Source of the DNA: a virus
IMG/VR virus record: IMGVR_UViG_3300042308_000496
Span: 1-35,188 of that record
Strand: one strand, 5' to 3'
Length of the DNA stretch: 35,188 nt
A program made the position numbers and the translations under genes. The notes under the pieces are model-generated. The model was not told the origin of the DNA, did not search any database, and saw only the letters and a list, made by a program, of their open reading frames with translations. Positions 15,028 through 22,797 of the stretch are shown here, one piece after another (within the stretch, counting starts at the first letter, position 1; each line of letters starts with the position of its first letter).

Positions 15028-15527
15028 TGAGTAAACCAAACAAATCAATCTTTGATTTCTTCAAAAAAGAAGGAGAAGTTAAAGTAACATTTGCAGAAGT
15101 AACTACTATTGATGGTATCGTTTTACAATACGAAGGCGAACTTGCAGTAGATACACCTGTATTTGTTTTAGATGAATCAGGTGAGCAATTGCCAGCACCA
15201 GAAGGTCAATACCAAGTTGATGTTGATGGAGTGATTACAATCATTTCTGTTGATGCACAAGGTATTGTTAACGCTGTTGAACTTCCAAGTGAAGAAGAAG
15301 AAACAATGAAAAATGAAGTGATGTCGAAAGAAGAATTTTCTTTAATCATTGAGAAACTTGTTAATGATACAGATGCACGTATCACAGCATTAGAAGAAAT
15401 GTTTAGTGCTAAGTTGGAAGAATTAGCAAATGTAAAAGAGTCTAAATTTAAAGACAATCGTCAAAAAGTAGAACCAAGTAAAGAAGCAATGAGTGTTGCT
15501 GACATTTTAAAATCAATTAAAAAATAA
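15027..15527 (+). CDS. Capsid scaffold-like protein
   Basis: A 166-residue acidic protein. Residues 15-90 form a small beta barrel (TTIDGIVLQYEGE, then GEQLPAPEGQYQVDVDG), followed by an acidic turn (PSEEEETMK) and a coiled-coil helix (ALEEMFSAKLEELANVKES), then a basic C-terminus ending VADILKSIKK. This barrel-plus-coil layout sits between the protease and major capsid genes of many Bacteroidetes phages and fits a scaffolding protein. The basic tail is where scaffolds usually contact capsid. Whether the protease removes it cannot be seen. It overlaps the preceding stop by one base. Confidence 0.65.
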   Translation: MSKPNKSIFDFFKKEGEVKVTFAEVTTIDGIVLQYEGELAVDTPVFVLDESGEQLPAPEGQYQVDVDGVITIISVDAQGIVNAVELPSEEEETMKNEVMSKEEFSLIIEKLVNDTDARITALEEMFSAKLEELANVKESKFKDNRQKVEPSKEAMSVADILKSIKK

Positions 15528-15532
15528 AAACA

Positions 15533-16501
15533 ATGAGTATTAAAAAAACATTAAAAGACAAATTCGGATACGATGTATCAGGTTTAGCAGCATGGAAAGA
15601 TAACAACCTTCCAAACATTACAGCTGATTTAGTAGCAACTTCTACTTTCTTAGAAAAATTGATGTTAGAAGAAGGGGTTAAAGGTTCAAGAGAAATTGCA
15701 CTTTTATCTTCTTCCGTTGCGTTACAAGCTAAGGCAGCATGTACACCATCACCAGATGGTTCTGTAGTTTTCACTGAAAAAGTTTTAACAACTAAGCCAT
15801 TATATATGGGTGTTGAGTTTTGTAATGAAACTTTAAACACTAAAATGACTCAAGTGTTAAATGCTTTGGGAATGAAGTCGCAAGAAGGTCAGTTACCAGC
15901 TCCATTAGAAACTATCTTAATGGCTTACTTAACTAAGCAATTACAGAAAAAAGCTGAGCGCATTGTTTGGTTAGGTGATACAACGTCTTTGGATGCTGAG
16001 TTAGTACACTTTGACGGATTGAAAAAACTTTTAGAAGCAGATTCAGCGGTATTGAAAACAACAACTACTTATGCTTCTTTGACAACTTCAAACGCATATA
16101 GTGCGGCTTACGAAGTTTTTACTAAGATTCCAGCTGAATTGTTTGATAACCAAGTTGCGGTTGAATTACGCACAGGACGTACAGAAGCCTTAGCTATCAT
16201 TTCTCAATGGAATACAGCAAACGCATACGATCGTATTGTTTACACAGCGGAAGGCGGATCTATTCGCTTTATGTTACCTCAAACTAACATTGAGGTTGTA
16301 ACAGACCCAGCATTAGACGGTAAAGGTGATATTTTTGCAATTCCTACTTCATTGGTATTCTTAGGTACTGATTCAAGAGATGACGAAAATTTCGATATTA
16401 AATACGATTCTTACAACGAGAAATTAAAAGTAGATACTTCTTTCCGTTTAGGTGTACAATATGTATTCCCTCAGTACTTCGTAAGATTGAAAAAAGCGTA
16501 A
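15533..16501 (+). CDS. Major capsid protein
   Basis: A 322-residue protein starting MSIKKTLKDKFGYDVSGL. Expected features of a HK97-fold capsid subunit are present: a helical N-terminus, a long stretch (LATSTFLEKLMLEEGVKGSR region, then KPLYMGVEFCNETL) and a C-terminal beta part ending VFPQYFVRLKKA. The reading uses cleaner, more G/C-rich third positions than the early genes (GCG, GGT, CGT), as expected for high expression. It follows protease and scaffold genes and is followed by a strong hairpin at 16515-16537. Fold assignment is by context and general pattern. A role other than capsid is unlikely. Confidence 0.85.
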   Translation: MSIKKTLKDKFGYDVSGLAAWKDNNLPNITADLVATSTFLEKLMLEEGVKGSREIALLSSSVALQAKAACTPSPDGSVVFTEKVLTTKPLYMGVEFCNETLNTKMTQVLNALGMKSQEGQLPAPLETILMAYLTKQLQKKAERIVWLGDTTSLDAELVHFDGLKKLLEADSAVLKTTTTYASLTTSNAYSAAYEVFTKIPAELFDNQVAVELRTGRTEALAIISQWNTANAYDRIVYTAEGGSIRFMLPQTNIEVVTDPALDGKGDIFAIPTSLVFLGTDSRDDENFDIKYDSYNEKLKVDTSFRLGVQYVFPQYFVRLKKA

Positions 16502-16514
16502 TTAATTAACTTAT

Positions 16515-16537
16515 AAGGGTAGTTAATAGCTACCCTT
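16515..16537 (+). terminator. Hairpin after the major capsid gene
   Basis: An 8-bp perfect stem (16515-16522 with 16530-16537) closes a seven-base loop. Only three Ts follow, so it may slow or stabilise the transcript 3' end rather than terminate fully. It is nearly identical to the hairpin at 17101-17124. Confidence 0.55.
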
Positions 16538-16555
16538 TATAAAACTTTAAAAAAT

Positions 16556-17080
16556 ATGTGTGAATTATCAGCAGGCTTTAATGCCTTGAATTGCGATAGT
16601 GTGGCTGGTGTATCTACTTGGAAAATCGGTTCGTTACGTGACGAAGCAACAGGAGCAGCTAACTACACTTACAGCCGTACAGATGGAACCGTTACAGCAA
16701 TGGCGAATGTATCAACAAAATTATTTTATACTATCACTGTAGATGCTGAAATGAGTGATTTTATCGTTAAATCTATTGGTACACGTGAAAATGCTTCAAG
16801 TGGTTTTGAGATTACAGGAAACATTAAATTGGCTGGTAATACAGCTACAATGATTCAACAATTAGAAGACCTTTCAAAAGATAGACTTTGTTTAATTGCT
16901 ACCTTGAATGATGGTACAAATGAAGTTTTGGGACTTGATAACGGATTGAAATTTAATTTTGAACGTGCTTCAGGCTCCAAGATGGAGGATATGAACGGAG
17001 TAACTTTGACTTTCGCAGGAAAAGAGAAAAAGAACGCTCCTAAAATTTCAGATGCTATCGTAGCAACTTTAATTGTATAA
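16556..17080 (+). CDS. Major tail (tube) protein
   Basis: A 174-residue, beta-rich protein starting MCELSAGFNALNCDSVAGVSTW. The first third is threonine/alanine-rich with aromatic strands (YTYSRTDGTV). A later conserved-looking segment (LCLIATLNDGTNEVLGLDNGLKF) and the final strand (VTLTFAGKEKKNAPK) match the general pattern of siphovirus tail tube subunits. It sits alone between two near-identical hairpins. Clean codon use like the capsid gene suggests abundant expression. Alternatives are a head decoration or minor tail protein. Tail tube is preferred because no other tube candidate is present. Confidence 0.65.
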   Translation: MCELSAGFNALNCDSVAGVSTWKIGSLRDEATGAANYTYSRTDGTVTAMANVSTKLFYTITVDAEMSDFIVKSIGTRENASSGFEITGNIKLAGNTATMIQQLEDLSKDRLCLIATLNDGTNEVLGLDNGLKFNFERASGSKMEDMNGVTLTFAGKEKKNAPKISDAIVATLIV

Positions 17081-17100
17081 TTTGATTAGATTATTAATTT

Positions 17101-17128
17101 AAGGGTAGTATAATAGCTACCCTTTTTT
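17101..17128 (+). terminator. Rho-independent terminator after the tail tube gene
   Basis: An 8-bp perfect stem (17101-17108 with 17117-17124) with an eight-base loop runs directly into six Ts (17123-17128). The stem sequence equals that of the hairpin after the capsid gene. Confidence 0.8.
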
Positions 17129-17131
17129 ATT

Positions 17132-17356
17132 ATGTTAAATATGGAATATAAGAAAGAATTTGAAAATACTAATGTATATATAGACAAATTGAAATGTTTT
17201 ATGGTTGCGAACAACGAAAATAAAGAAATTTTAGCTAAATTTATACCTATAATCTTTGAAAATGATGTTAATACTACGGCAATCGAGCCTAAATCAGATA
17301 GCACTAACGCTAAGCGAAAAACAAAACGAAGCAAACCCACTGATTTGGCTGTTTAG
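17132..17356 (+). CDS. Small protein with basic tail, function unknown
   Basis: A 74-residue protein. ATGs at 17132 and 17141 are both possible; the second gives MEYKKEFENTNVYIDKLK. The N-terminal 45 residues are helical with aromatic and lysine residues. The C-terminus is a low-complexity basic tail (AKRKTKRSKPTDLAV). I recognise the acidic/basic layout from small genes next to structural genes in Bacteroidetes phages, function unknown. It follows a terminator by only four bases, so its expression must rely on read-through or an unrecognised promoter. It overlaps the next frame by about 95 bases. Confidence 0.6.
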   Translation: MLNMEYKKEFENTNVYIDKLKCFMVANNENKEILAKFIPIIFENDVNTTAIEPKSDSTNAKRKTKRSKPTDLAV

Positions 17357-17636
17357 ATTTGTTAACGAACAATCAAAAAAAGATTATTTCTGCAATTTAA
17401 CAGACCTTTCTACTTCAAAAGATAGGTTTAACCTATTCCATTTATTCGAAGGTACGGATATTGATTTACCTTTTGGAGATTACACCTACGAAGTGTATCA
17501 AATGGACGCTACAAACGATGAAAACTACGCTAATGGGTTACTTTGTGAACGTGGTAAAGCACGTGTAATTAATCCAGCTACTTCAACTATACCAACTTAT
17601 TATAACACACCTACAACACGCAACATTTATGAGTGA
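17262..17636 (+). CDS. Structural protein, beta-rich, function unknown
   Basis: A protein of up to 124 residues whose recognisable part begins near LIWLFRFVNEQSKKDYF and continues DLPFGDYTYEVYQMD and GLLCERGKARVI. The pattern of a short strand-rich domain with a GxYTYEVY core and a LxERGKxRV strand recurs in Bacteroidetes phage structural operons; the role is unknown. The start is uncertain. ATG 17262 lies deep inside the preceding gene and the first 25 residues look unnatural, so a later non-ATG start or a frameshift from the previous frame is possible. The stop overlaps the portal ATG (17629). Confidence 0.6.
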   Translation: MMLILRQSSLNQIALTLSEKQNEANPLIWLFRFVNEQSKKDYFCNLTDLSTSKDRFNLFHLFEGTDIDLPFGDYTYEVYQMDATNDENYANGLLCERGKARVINPATSTIPTYYNTPTTRNIYE

Positions 17637-19389
17637 AAATTATATATTTCGTGAAGCGAAAATTCCTTTGCCATTTGAAAAGCAGAAAGCTGGTCAGTCG
17701 TGGATAAGTTGGGGTGAAGATAATCTTTATCCTCAGTTCTTAGTTGGTTTATACTATCAATCTTCTATTCACCAAGGAATTATCAATAGTAAGGTTAAAT
17801 ACATTTCTTCAAATGGTTTAGATGCTAAGACTACGGATGTATCAAAATGGGAATTGATTAAAAAGAATGGTAACGCTCCATTTAGCCTGGATGAGATCTC
17901 ACAAATGATATGCAAAGATTTTGAGATATTAGATAGTTTTGCAATATTATTTAAAAAAAACCCTATATCGAAGTTTTGGGATATGCACCACGTATCTACA
18001 GAACTAATTAGAAAAACCGATAGTTCTGAATACTTTGAATATTCCGAGAATTGGAAAGAAAGAAATCAAACTGAAGAAAAAACAGGTTTCAAGAAGATAA
18101 AAAATATTGAAGACGTTACGGACCAAGATAATGAATGTTTGTTATATGTAAGTAGTAGGAGTAAACAACATATAGTAGATACAAAAACAGGTTTGCTAAC
18201 TAAGTCTGTTTATCCTATTCCTTCATATAGTGGATGTATAAATAGTATTATGGCTTCAATTGAAATGAACTACTTCCGTTATTCAGAGGTTGTAAATTCT
18301 TTCAAAGGTGGTACAATGATTAACATACCAACTGGCGCGCCTGAAAACGAACACGACAAAAGAAAATTAGTTAACCAATTAAAAGGAGAAAGTACCGATA
18401 GGGATAAGCAAGGCGGTATTATAGTTACCTTTTCAAGAGGTCAAGAAAACGCACCAACAGTTACACAAATAGGTGGAAATAATTTAGATCAAAGATACTT
18501 ATTAACGCAAGAAAGTATCATTGATGACATAATGGTTGGTCATAGTGTTATAAGCCCTTCTTTATTTTCAATTAAAACAGCTGGTCAATTAGGTGGCTCA
18601 CAAGAATTAGAGACGGCTTACGCTTTGTTTATGTCTAATTATGCAAGTGAAAGACAAAAGATAATTACAGATGCTATTGCATACGCAGAATACACGTTGA
18701 ATAACTTTGTAGGTGAAGTATTTTTTATAGACAAAGGATTCTTTTTAACTAAAAAACCTGAAGTTGCACAACCTGTTCAAATGAGTAGTGAGGTTTCAGA
18801 TTTAGATGTTTTAAATTGGTTTAACGAAGTCGGAAGAACGGAATATAAAGAAGTATTCTCTCGTGAATTAAACGACTTTACAAGCCTTGAAACGATGGAA
18901 AAGGAATTACTTTCTAAACATCAATTCGCTACTAACTTAACCGATGTACAAACTAACATCTTAAATATGGTTAAAAGTGGTGAAAGCTATGGAGCAATTG
19001 TTAAGGCAATAGGTCAAGGTGCAACTTTTGTAACACGTCAATTGATTGAATTGGAAAAGTTGGGAATGCTTAAAGGTTTTGAACTTACACCAAAAGGTGA
19101 AACTAATATACAAGGTAGTAGCTTTGAGGTTGTTTACCAATATAGAGAAAGAACGGATGCGCCACCACTTGTTGAAGGTGGTAAAAGTAGACCATTTTGC
19201 ACGGCTTTGATTGACTTAAAAAAGGTATTTACACGTCAAGAAATTGACGGAATAACGGCTAAGTTGAGAAGTGCTGGTATTGATAGGGATGTTTGGCAAT
19301 ATAAAGGTGGTTGGTACACAAATCCAAATACAAAAGTACATACACCAAGCTGTCGACACACTTTTTTCCAAATTTTAATCGAGAAATAA
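17629..19389 (+). CDS. Portal protein fused to wHTH-like and minor-head-like C-terminal domains
   Basis: A 586-residue protein. Residues 1-400 are a phage portal of the Bacteroidetes type: QSWISWGEDNLYPQFLVGLY near 23-42, SIHQGIINSKVKYISSNGL near 45-63, ICKDFEILDSFAILFKK, and a stem region near 270-320. Residues 434-475 look like a winged helix (ILNMVKSGESYGAIVKAIG). Residues 503-586 carry GGKSRPFCTALI and the ending PSCRHTFFQ, the Cys/CRH pattern of MuF-like minor head domains. Fusion of portal with a minor head domain saves a gene and places that domain inside the capsid at the vertex. The wHTH could touch packaged DNA (inference). Confidence 0.85.
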   Translation: MSENYIFREAKIPLPFEKQKAGQSWISWGEDNLYPQFLVGLYYQSSIHQGIINSKVKYISSNGLDAKTTDVSKWELIKKNGNAPFSLDEISQMICKDFEILDSFAILFKKNPISKFWDMHHVSTELIRKTDSSEYFEYSENWKERNQTEEKTGFKKIKNIEDVTDQDNECLLYVSSRSKQHIVDTKTGLLTKSVYPIPSYSGCINSIMASIEMNYFRYSEVVNSFKGGTMINIPTGAPENEHDKRKLVNQLKGESTDRDKQGGIIVTFSRGQENAPTVTQIGGNNLDQRYLLTQESIIDDIMVGHSVISPSLFSIKTAGQLGGSQELETAYALFMSNYASERQKIITDAIAYAEYTLNNFVGEVFFIDKGFFLTKKPEVAQPVQMSSEVSDLDVLNWFNEVGRTEYKEVFSRELNDFTSLETMEKELLSKHQFATNLTDVQTNILNMVKSGESYGAIVKAIGQGATFVTRQLIELEKLGMLKGFELTPKGETNIQGSSFEVVYQYRERTDAPPLVEGGKSRPFCTALIDLKKVFTRQEIDGITAKLRSAGIDRDVWQYKGGWYTNPNTKVHTPSCRHTFFQILIEK

Positions 19390-19390
19390 T

Positions 19391-19915
19391 ATGGCACATT
19401 TAATATCTACGACAAATTTAAAAGCACTTTCTTACATTTCTTCAAATGTGGATGACTTGCTTTTGACTACTTTAATCACGAGAGTACAAGATACTATTCT
19501 CGAAAGTATTTTAGGTTCTTCTTTATTTAACAGACTTTTAGAAGGTGTTGATGCAAGTGATTTAAACGCAAACGAAACGGAACTTTTAAACACGTATATC
19601 ACACCTACTTTGGTGGCTTCTGTTGAGGTTAGAGCAACTGATATGACTACGTTAGAGCTAAGACAAATTGGGGTTTCTAAGGTTAGTTCTGAGGGTGTAC
19701 AAAACGCAAATGAAAGTGAGTTAAATAGGGTTTCTAATTCTTTAAAAAAAGATTACAACTTTTATAGAGAGCGTTTGATTAGGTTCTTAAAATTGAATAA
19801 TGAGTTGTTCCCTGAGTACACTTCGTATTATAACTATTTATATCCGTGTGATAATTCGCTAAATCAAATCAATCCGGACCAAGGTAAAACAGATGTAAAT
19901 ATTACGTTCGCATGA
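19391..19915 (+). CDS. Head-tail connector, DUF6712-like
   Basis: A 174-residue, mostly helical protein starting MAHLISTTNLKALSYISSNVD. The helices LLTTLITRVQDTILESILGSSLFNRL and the final EYTSYYNYLYP match the head-completion proteins (DUF6712-like) of Bacteroidetes phages, which bind under the portal as a ring adaptor. It starts one base after the portal stop and overlaps the next gene by four bases, exactly the place for the first connector. No enzymatic motif is visible. Confidence 0.75.
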   Translation: MAHLISTTNLKALSYISSNVDDLLLTTLITRVQDTILESILGSSLFNRLLEGVDASDLNANETELLNTYITPTLVASVEVRATDMTTLELRQIGVSKVSSEGVQNANESELNRVSNSLKKDYNFYRERLIRFLKLNNELFPEYTSYYNYLYPCDNSLNQINPDQGKTDVNITFA

Positions 19916-20532
19916 TTACAAGTGTTAACCGACTTTCAGCAGAATTAGAAGCTATACAAGAAGCTCACTACCAATTAAACTCATTTTACTTTGGTGAGTT
20001 CAATTTAGCTTTGCAAAAAAGGGATTTAGAATACCCTTTATTGATATGTGATTATAATAGCGGTGCAATTAACATTTCAAACACTTCTATTCAACTTTTC
20101 ATAACGATATGTGATAAAGTCTACAAAGACAATTCAAACCTGTTAGAGACGAAATCTGACACTTTACAAATATGTAGGGATGTATTTAATGTGATGAAGA
20201 AGTCACAACGTTGGAACGAAATAGGACGTGTAACACAAGGGAGTGTTAATGCGTTTGTTGAGCGTGGTAAAGACGAGGTTGCAGGACACGTAATGAATGT
20301 AACTATTGAACTAAGGGATTCAAACGGAATTTGTAACCTTCCTTTAAATGGTTATGATTTTGGCGGTGGTGCTTCTTATGGATGTGATCCAGCATTAATC
20401 GTTAATAGTAACGGAACTTACACGCATTCGATTGCAAGTGGTGACACATTTACACTTCCTAACATGGATTTTGAAGTTTATGTAGGTGGAATTTACAAAG
20501 AATTAGTAACTTTAATAACCTTAGATAACTAA
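19912..20532 (+). CDS. Head-tail joining / tail terminator-like protein
   Basis: A 206-residue protein starting MITSVNRLSAELEAIQEAHYQLNSF. Residues 1-140 have a mixed alpha/beta pattern (YPLLICDYNSGAI, NTSIQLFITICDKVY, then helix DTLQICRDVFNVMKK) seen in stopper and terminator-type neck proteins. Residues 145-206 form a glycine-rich beta extension (YDFGGGASYG). It follows the connector with an ATGA overlap and precedes the fibre gene. Neck location is well supported; the precise role as stopper or terminator is inference. Confidence 0.6.
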   Translation: MITSVNRLSAELEAIQEAHYQLNSFYFGEFNLALQKRDLEYPLLICDYNSGAINISNTSIQLFITICDKVYKDNSNLLETKSDTLQICRDVFNVMKKSQRWNEIGRVTQGSVNAFVERGKDEVAGHVMNVTIELRDSNGICNLPLNGYDFGGGASYGCDPALIVNSNGTYTHSIASGDTFTLPNMDFEVYVGGIYKELVTLITLDN

Positions 20533-20535
20533 AAG

Positions 20536-21846
20536 ATGGCAAATACAATAAATATAAACGTAAATAAGACCGATTTAGGTTTAAATTTGGTCGACAATAC
20601 AAGCGATTTAAACAAGCCAATTTCAACAGCTACGCAAACAGCTTTGAATGGTAAAGAAGATGTATCTAACAAGTCAACAAACACAAGTTTAGGAACTTCG
20701 GACACTCTTTATCCTTCGCAAAATGCTGTTAAAACTTATGTTGATACAAACATGGGTGCGTTTGATACTATTTCAACACCGCAAACAGCAACCTTAGATT
20801 TTAGGTTTGATAAGAAACATATACACGCAACGACAGGAATAGGTGGTGCTTTAGCTCCATTAACAGGTAACATTACATTATTTGCTGGTGCGAATATAGT
20901 TAACGTTACTTCGATAATGTTGCATAATGACAGTGTTGAGCCTACGTTTTCAAGTGAGTTTGAAAGAAGTGCGGATAGTTTGCCTTATGTAACAGGTCAA
21001 GACAACGTAATTGTAGCTACAATGGTTAATCAATATCCTACGAAAGTAATTTACAAGATACTAAGAAGTGGTACAAATATTTACGGAACGTTTTTAACAA
21101 CATCTTTAAAAGGTGCGGTTAATGGTTTAGCTGAATTAGATGGCTCAGGAAAGGTGCCAAGTGGTCAACTACCTTCTTATGTTGATGACGTTGTTGAGGT
21201 GGCTAATTTCGCTGCATTACCTGTTACAGGTGAAAGTGGGAAAATTTACATAACCTTAAACGACAACCTAACATTTCGCTGGAGCGGCTCGGCTTATGTT
21301 GAGATAAGCTCAAGCCTTGCATTAGGTGAACTAAGTACGACAGCTTATAGAGGGGATAGAGGAAAGATTGCATACGACCATTCACAATTAACAACAGGCA
21401 ACCCTCACAACGTTACTAAAACAGATGTAGGTTTGTCAAATGTTGCTAATAGTGATACAACTACAACTGCAAATATTACGGATAGTTCTAATAAGAGATT
21501 TGTTACAGATGCACAATTAACAGCGATTGATAATGCAGCAGCTAAAAATGTTGTGTTGGACCGCAAAACAGCTTCTTACACGCTTGTAGTAGGCGATAAC
21601 AACAAGTTAATAGAAATGAATGTCGCGAGTGCTAACACGTTAACTATTGACGCTAGTATATTCTCAGCAGGTAATCAAATTTTAATATCTCAATACGGAG
21701 CAGGTCAAACGACTATAACAGCGGGCGCAGGTGTAACGTTAAGAAGTAGCGGAGGAAAATTAAAAACTTCAGCACAAAATGCTTTGGTTACGATAATAGC
21801 AATTAGTTCAACAGAATTTTACATAGCAGGTGATTTAACAGCATAA
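20536..21846 (+). CDS. Tail fibre protein
   Basis: A 436-residue, Ser/Thr/Asn/Ala-rich protein. Short repeat-like units typical of fibre shafts occur at the N-terminus (KTDLGLNLVDNTSDLNKPIS) and again near 300 (TKTDVGLSNVANSDTT). Between them is a beta domain and the linker segment LAELDGSGKVPSGQLPSYVDDVVEV, a pattern common to long fibres before a C-terminal domain. The last 90 residues repeat small strands (NTLTIDASIFSAGNQILISQ) as in trimeric beta prisms. It is located three bases after the neck gene and three before a lectin-fold gene, so the two may form one receptor-binding apparatus. Confidence 0.75.
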   Translation: MANTININVNKTDLGLNLVDNTSDLNKPISTATQTALNGKEDVSNKSTNTSLGTSDTLYPSQNAVKTYVDTNMGAFDTISTPQTATLDFRFDKKHIHATTGIGGALAPLTGNITLFAGANIVNVTSIMLHNDSVEPTFSSEFERSADSLPYVTGQDNVIVATMVNQYPTKVIYKILRSGTNIYGTFLTTSLKGAVNGLAELDGSGKVPSGQLPSYVDDVVEVANFAALPVTGESGKIYITLNDNLTFRWSGSAYVEISSSLALGELSTTAYRGDRGKIAYDHSQLTTGNPHNVTKTDVGLSNVANSDTTTTANITDSSNKRFVTDAQLTAIDNAAAKNVVLDRKTASYTLVVGDNNKLIEMNVASANTLTIDASIFSAGNQILISQYGAGQTTITAGAGVTLRSSGGKLKTSAQNALVTIIAISSTEFYIAGDLTA

Positions 21847-21848
21847 TT

Positions 21849-22583
21849 ATGATACTAAGTTTAAACGGAATAATAGCAGGTAAAGGAGCCAGTCCATTAA
21901 TGAATGGGCTGATTTCTATGTACAAAGCACAGAGTAATGAATTAGATTCCTACGGAACTAATAATGGCTCACCATTCGGAGGTTTATTATACGTGCCGGG
22001 AAAACAAGGTAATGGGTTTAGATTTAATGGTTCAAATTCTTATGTGCAACTTCCTAACAACGCATTTTCTATTCAAGATTTTTCTATCTCTTTATGGTTT
22101 AACGCAGCCTCTTTTTCAGCAGATAGGACTATTTTCTCGAATGTAAATGGAGATGGTAATAATGTTAATACAGGTTATTGGTTAAGCACAACGTCAACTG
22201 GTATTATTGATTTTTGGATGTACGGAGGAACATCTTCATTTGTAGCAACTGGTTATAGATACAATGCACTGTCAATAAATACATGGTATAATATCACATT
22301 AACAAAAACGCAAAACAACCAGCCTATAATGCATGTGAATGGTAGTATTGTAACTCCTACGATAACTAATTATGGTGGTGGGACTATTAACCCTGTTTAT
22401 TCATTTGGTGCCTATACGTACAGCACACCATGTATAGGTGCTTATATATATAATAATGCCTCTTCAAAAGCCTTATATGGTAGTTCAACAACCGATGAGA
22501 TAGGCATATGGAATAGGCAATTAACCTCTACAGAAATAACAGAATTATATAACAGCGGAAGCGGTAAATTTTATCCTTATTAA
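21849..22583 (+). CDS. LamG / concanavalin-like receptor-binding protein
   Basis: A 244-residue protein with a single LamG-type (concanavalin A-like) domain over residues 25-235: LISMYKAQSNELDSYGTNNG, then GNGFRFNGSNSYVQLP, SISLWFNAASFSADRTIF, WYNITLTKTQNN and the closing TDEIGIWNRQLTSTEITELYN. These are the classical strands of LamG jelly rolls, which bind glycans or protein receptors. There is no signal peptide, as expected for a virion protein. Adjacency to the fibre gene suggests it forms the fibre tip that contacts the host surface polysaccharide. Ligand unknown. Confidence 0.85.
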   Translation: MILSLNGIIAGKGASPLMNGLISMYKAQSNELDSYGTNNGSPFGGLLYVPGKQGNGFRFNGSNSYVQLPNNAFSIQDFSISLWFNAASFSADRTIFSNVNGDGNNVNTGYWLSTTSTGIIDFWMYGGTSSFVATGYRYNALSINTWYNITLTKTQNNQPIMHVNGSIVTPTITNYGGGTINPVYSFGAYTYSTPCIGAYIYNNASSKALYGSSTTDEIGIWNRQLTSTEITELYNSGSGKFYPY

Positions 22584-22584
22584 T

Positions 22585-22797
22585 ATGAATGTAAGAAAAT
22601 TAACAATAGAACAAAAAAACCTTTTGATAGGTCAAACATGGGATGGAGTTACTTTCTTTAATCCAACAATTGATGCTGAAAATCAATGGTTTGTATCTCA
22701 AGAAGAAGTAAACGGATGTGATAAACCTGAATTTCAATGGTTAAAAAGTTGTGAATTGATTGAACATAACCCTATAATATCTAATTTCCCATTTTAA
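22585..22797 (+). CDS. Small conserved fibre-adjacent protein
   Basis: A 70-residue protein starting MNVRKLTIEQKNLLIGQTWDG. The pattern FFNPTIDAENQWFVSQEEVNG, with a later PEFQWLK, recurs in tiny genes at the end of structural operons of Bacteroidetes phages, as far as I recall. Function is unknown; a fibre-associated chaperone or cap is a guess. It starts one base after the LamG gene and its stop shares a base with the ATG at 22797. Confidence 0.65.
   Translation: MNVRKLTIEQKNLLIGQTWDGVTFFNPTIDAENQWFVSQEEVNGCDKPEFQWLKSCELIEHNPIISNFPF

Noticed and set aside
21849-22583. Second gene inside the LamG region (60-residue frame at 21964-22146)
   Set aside because: It lies wholly inside the well-supported LamG gene in another frame, with no start context.
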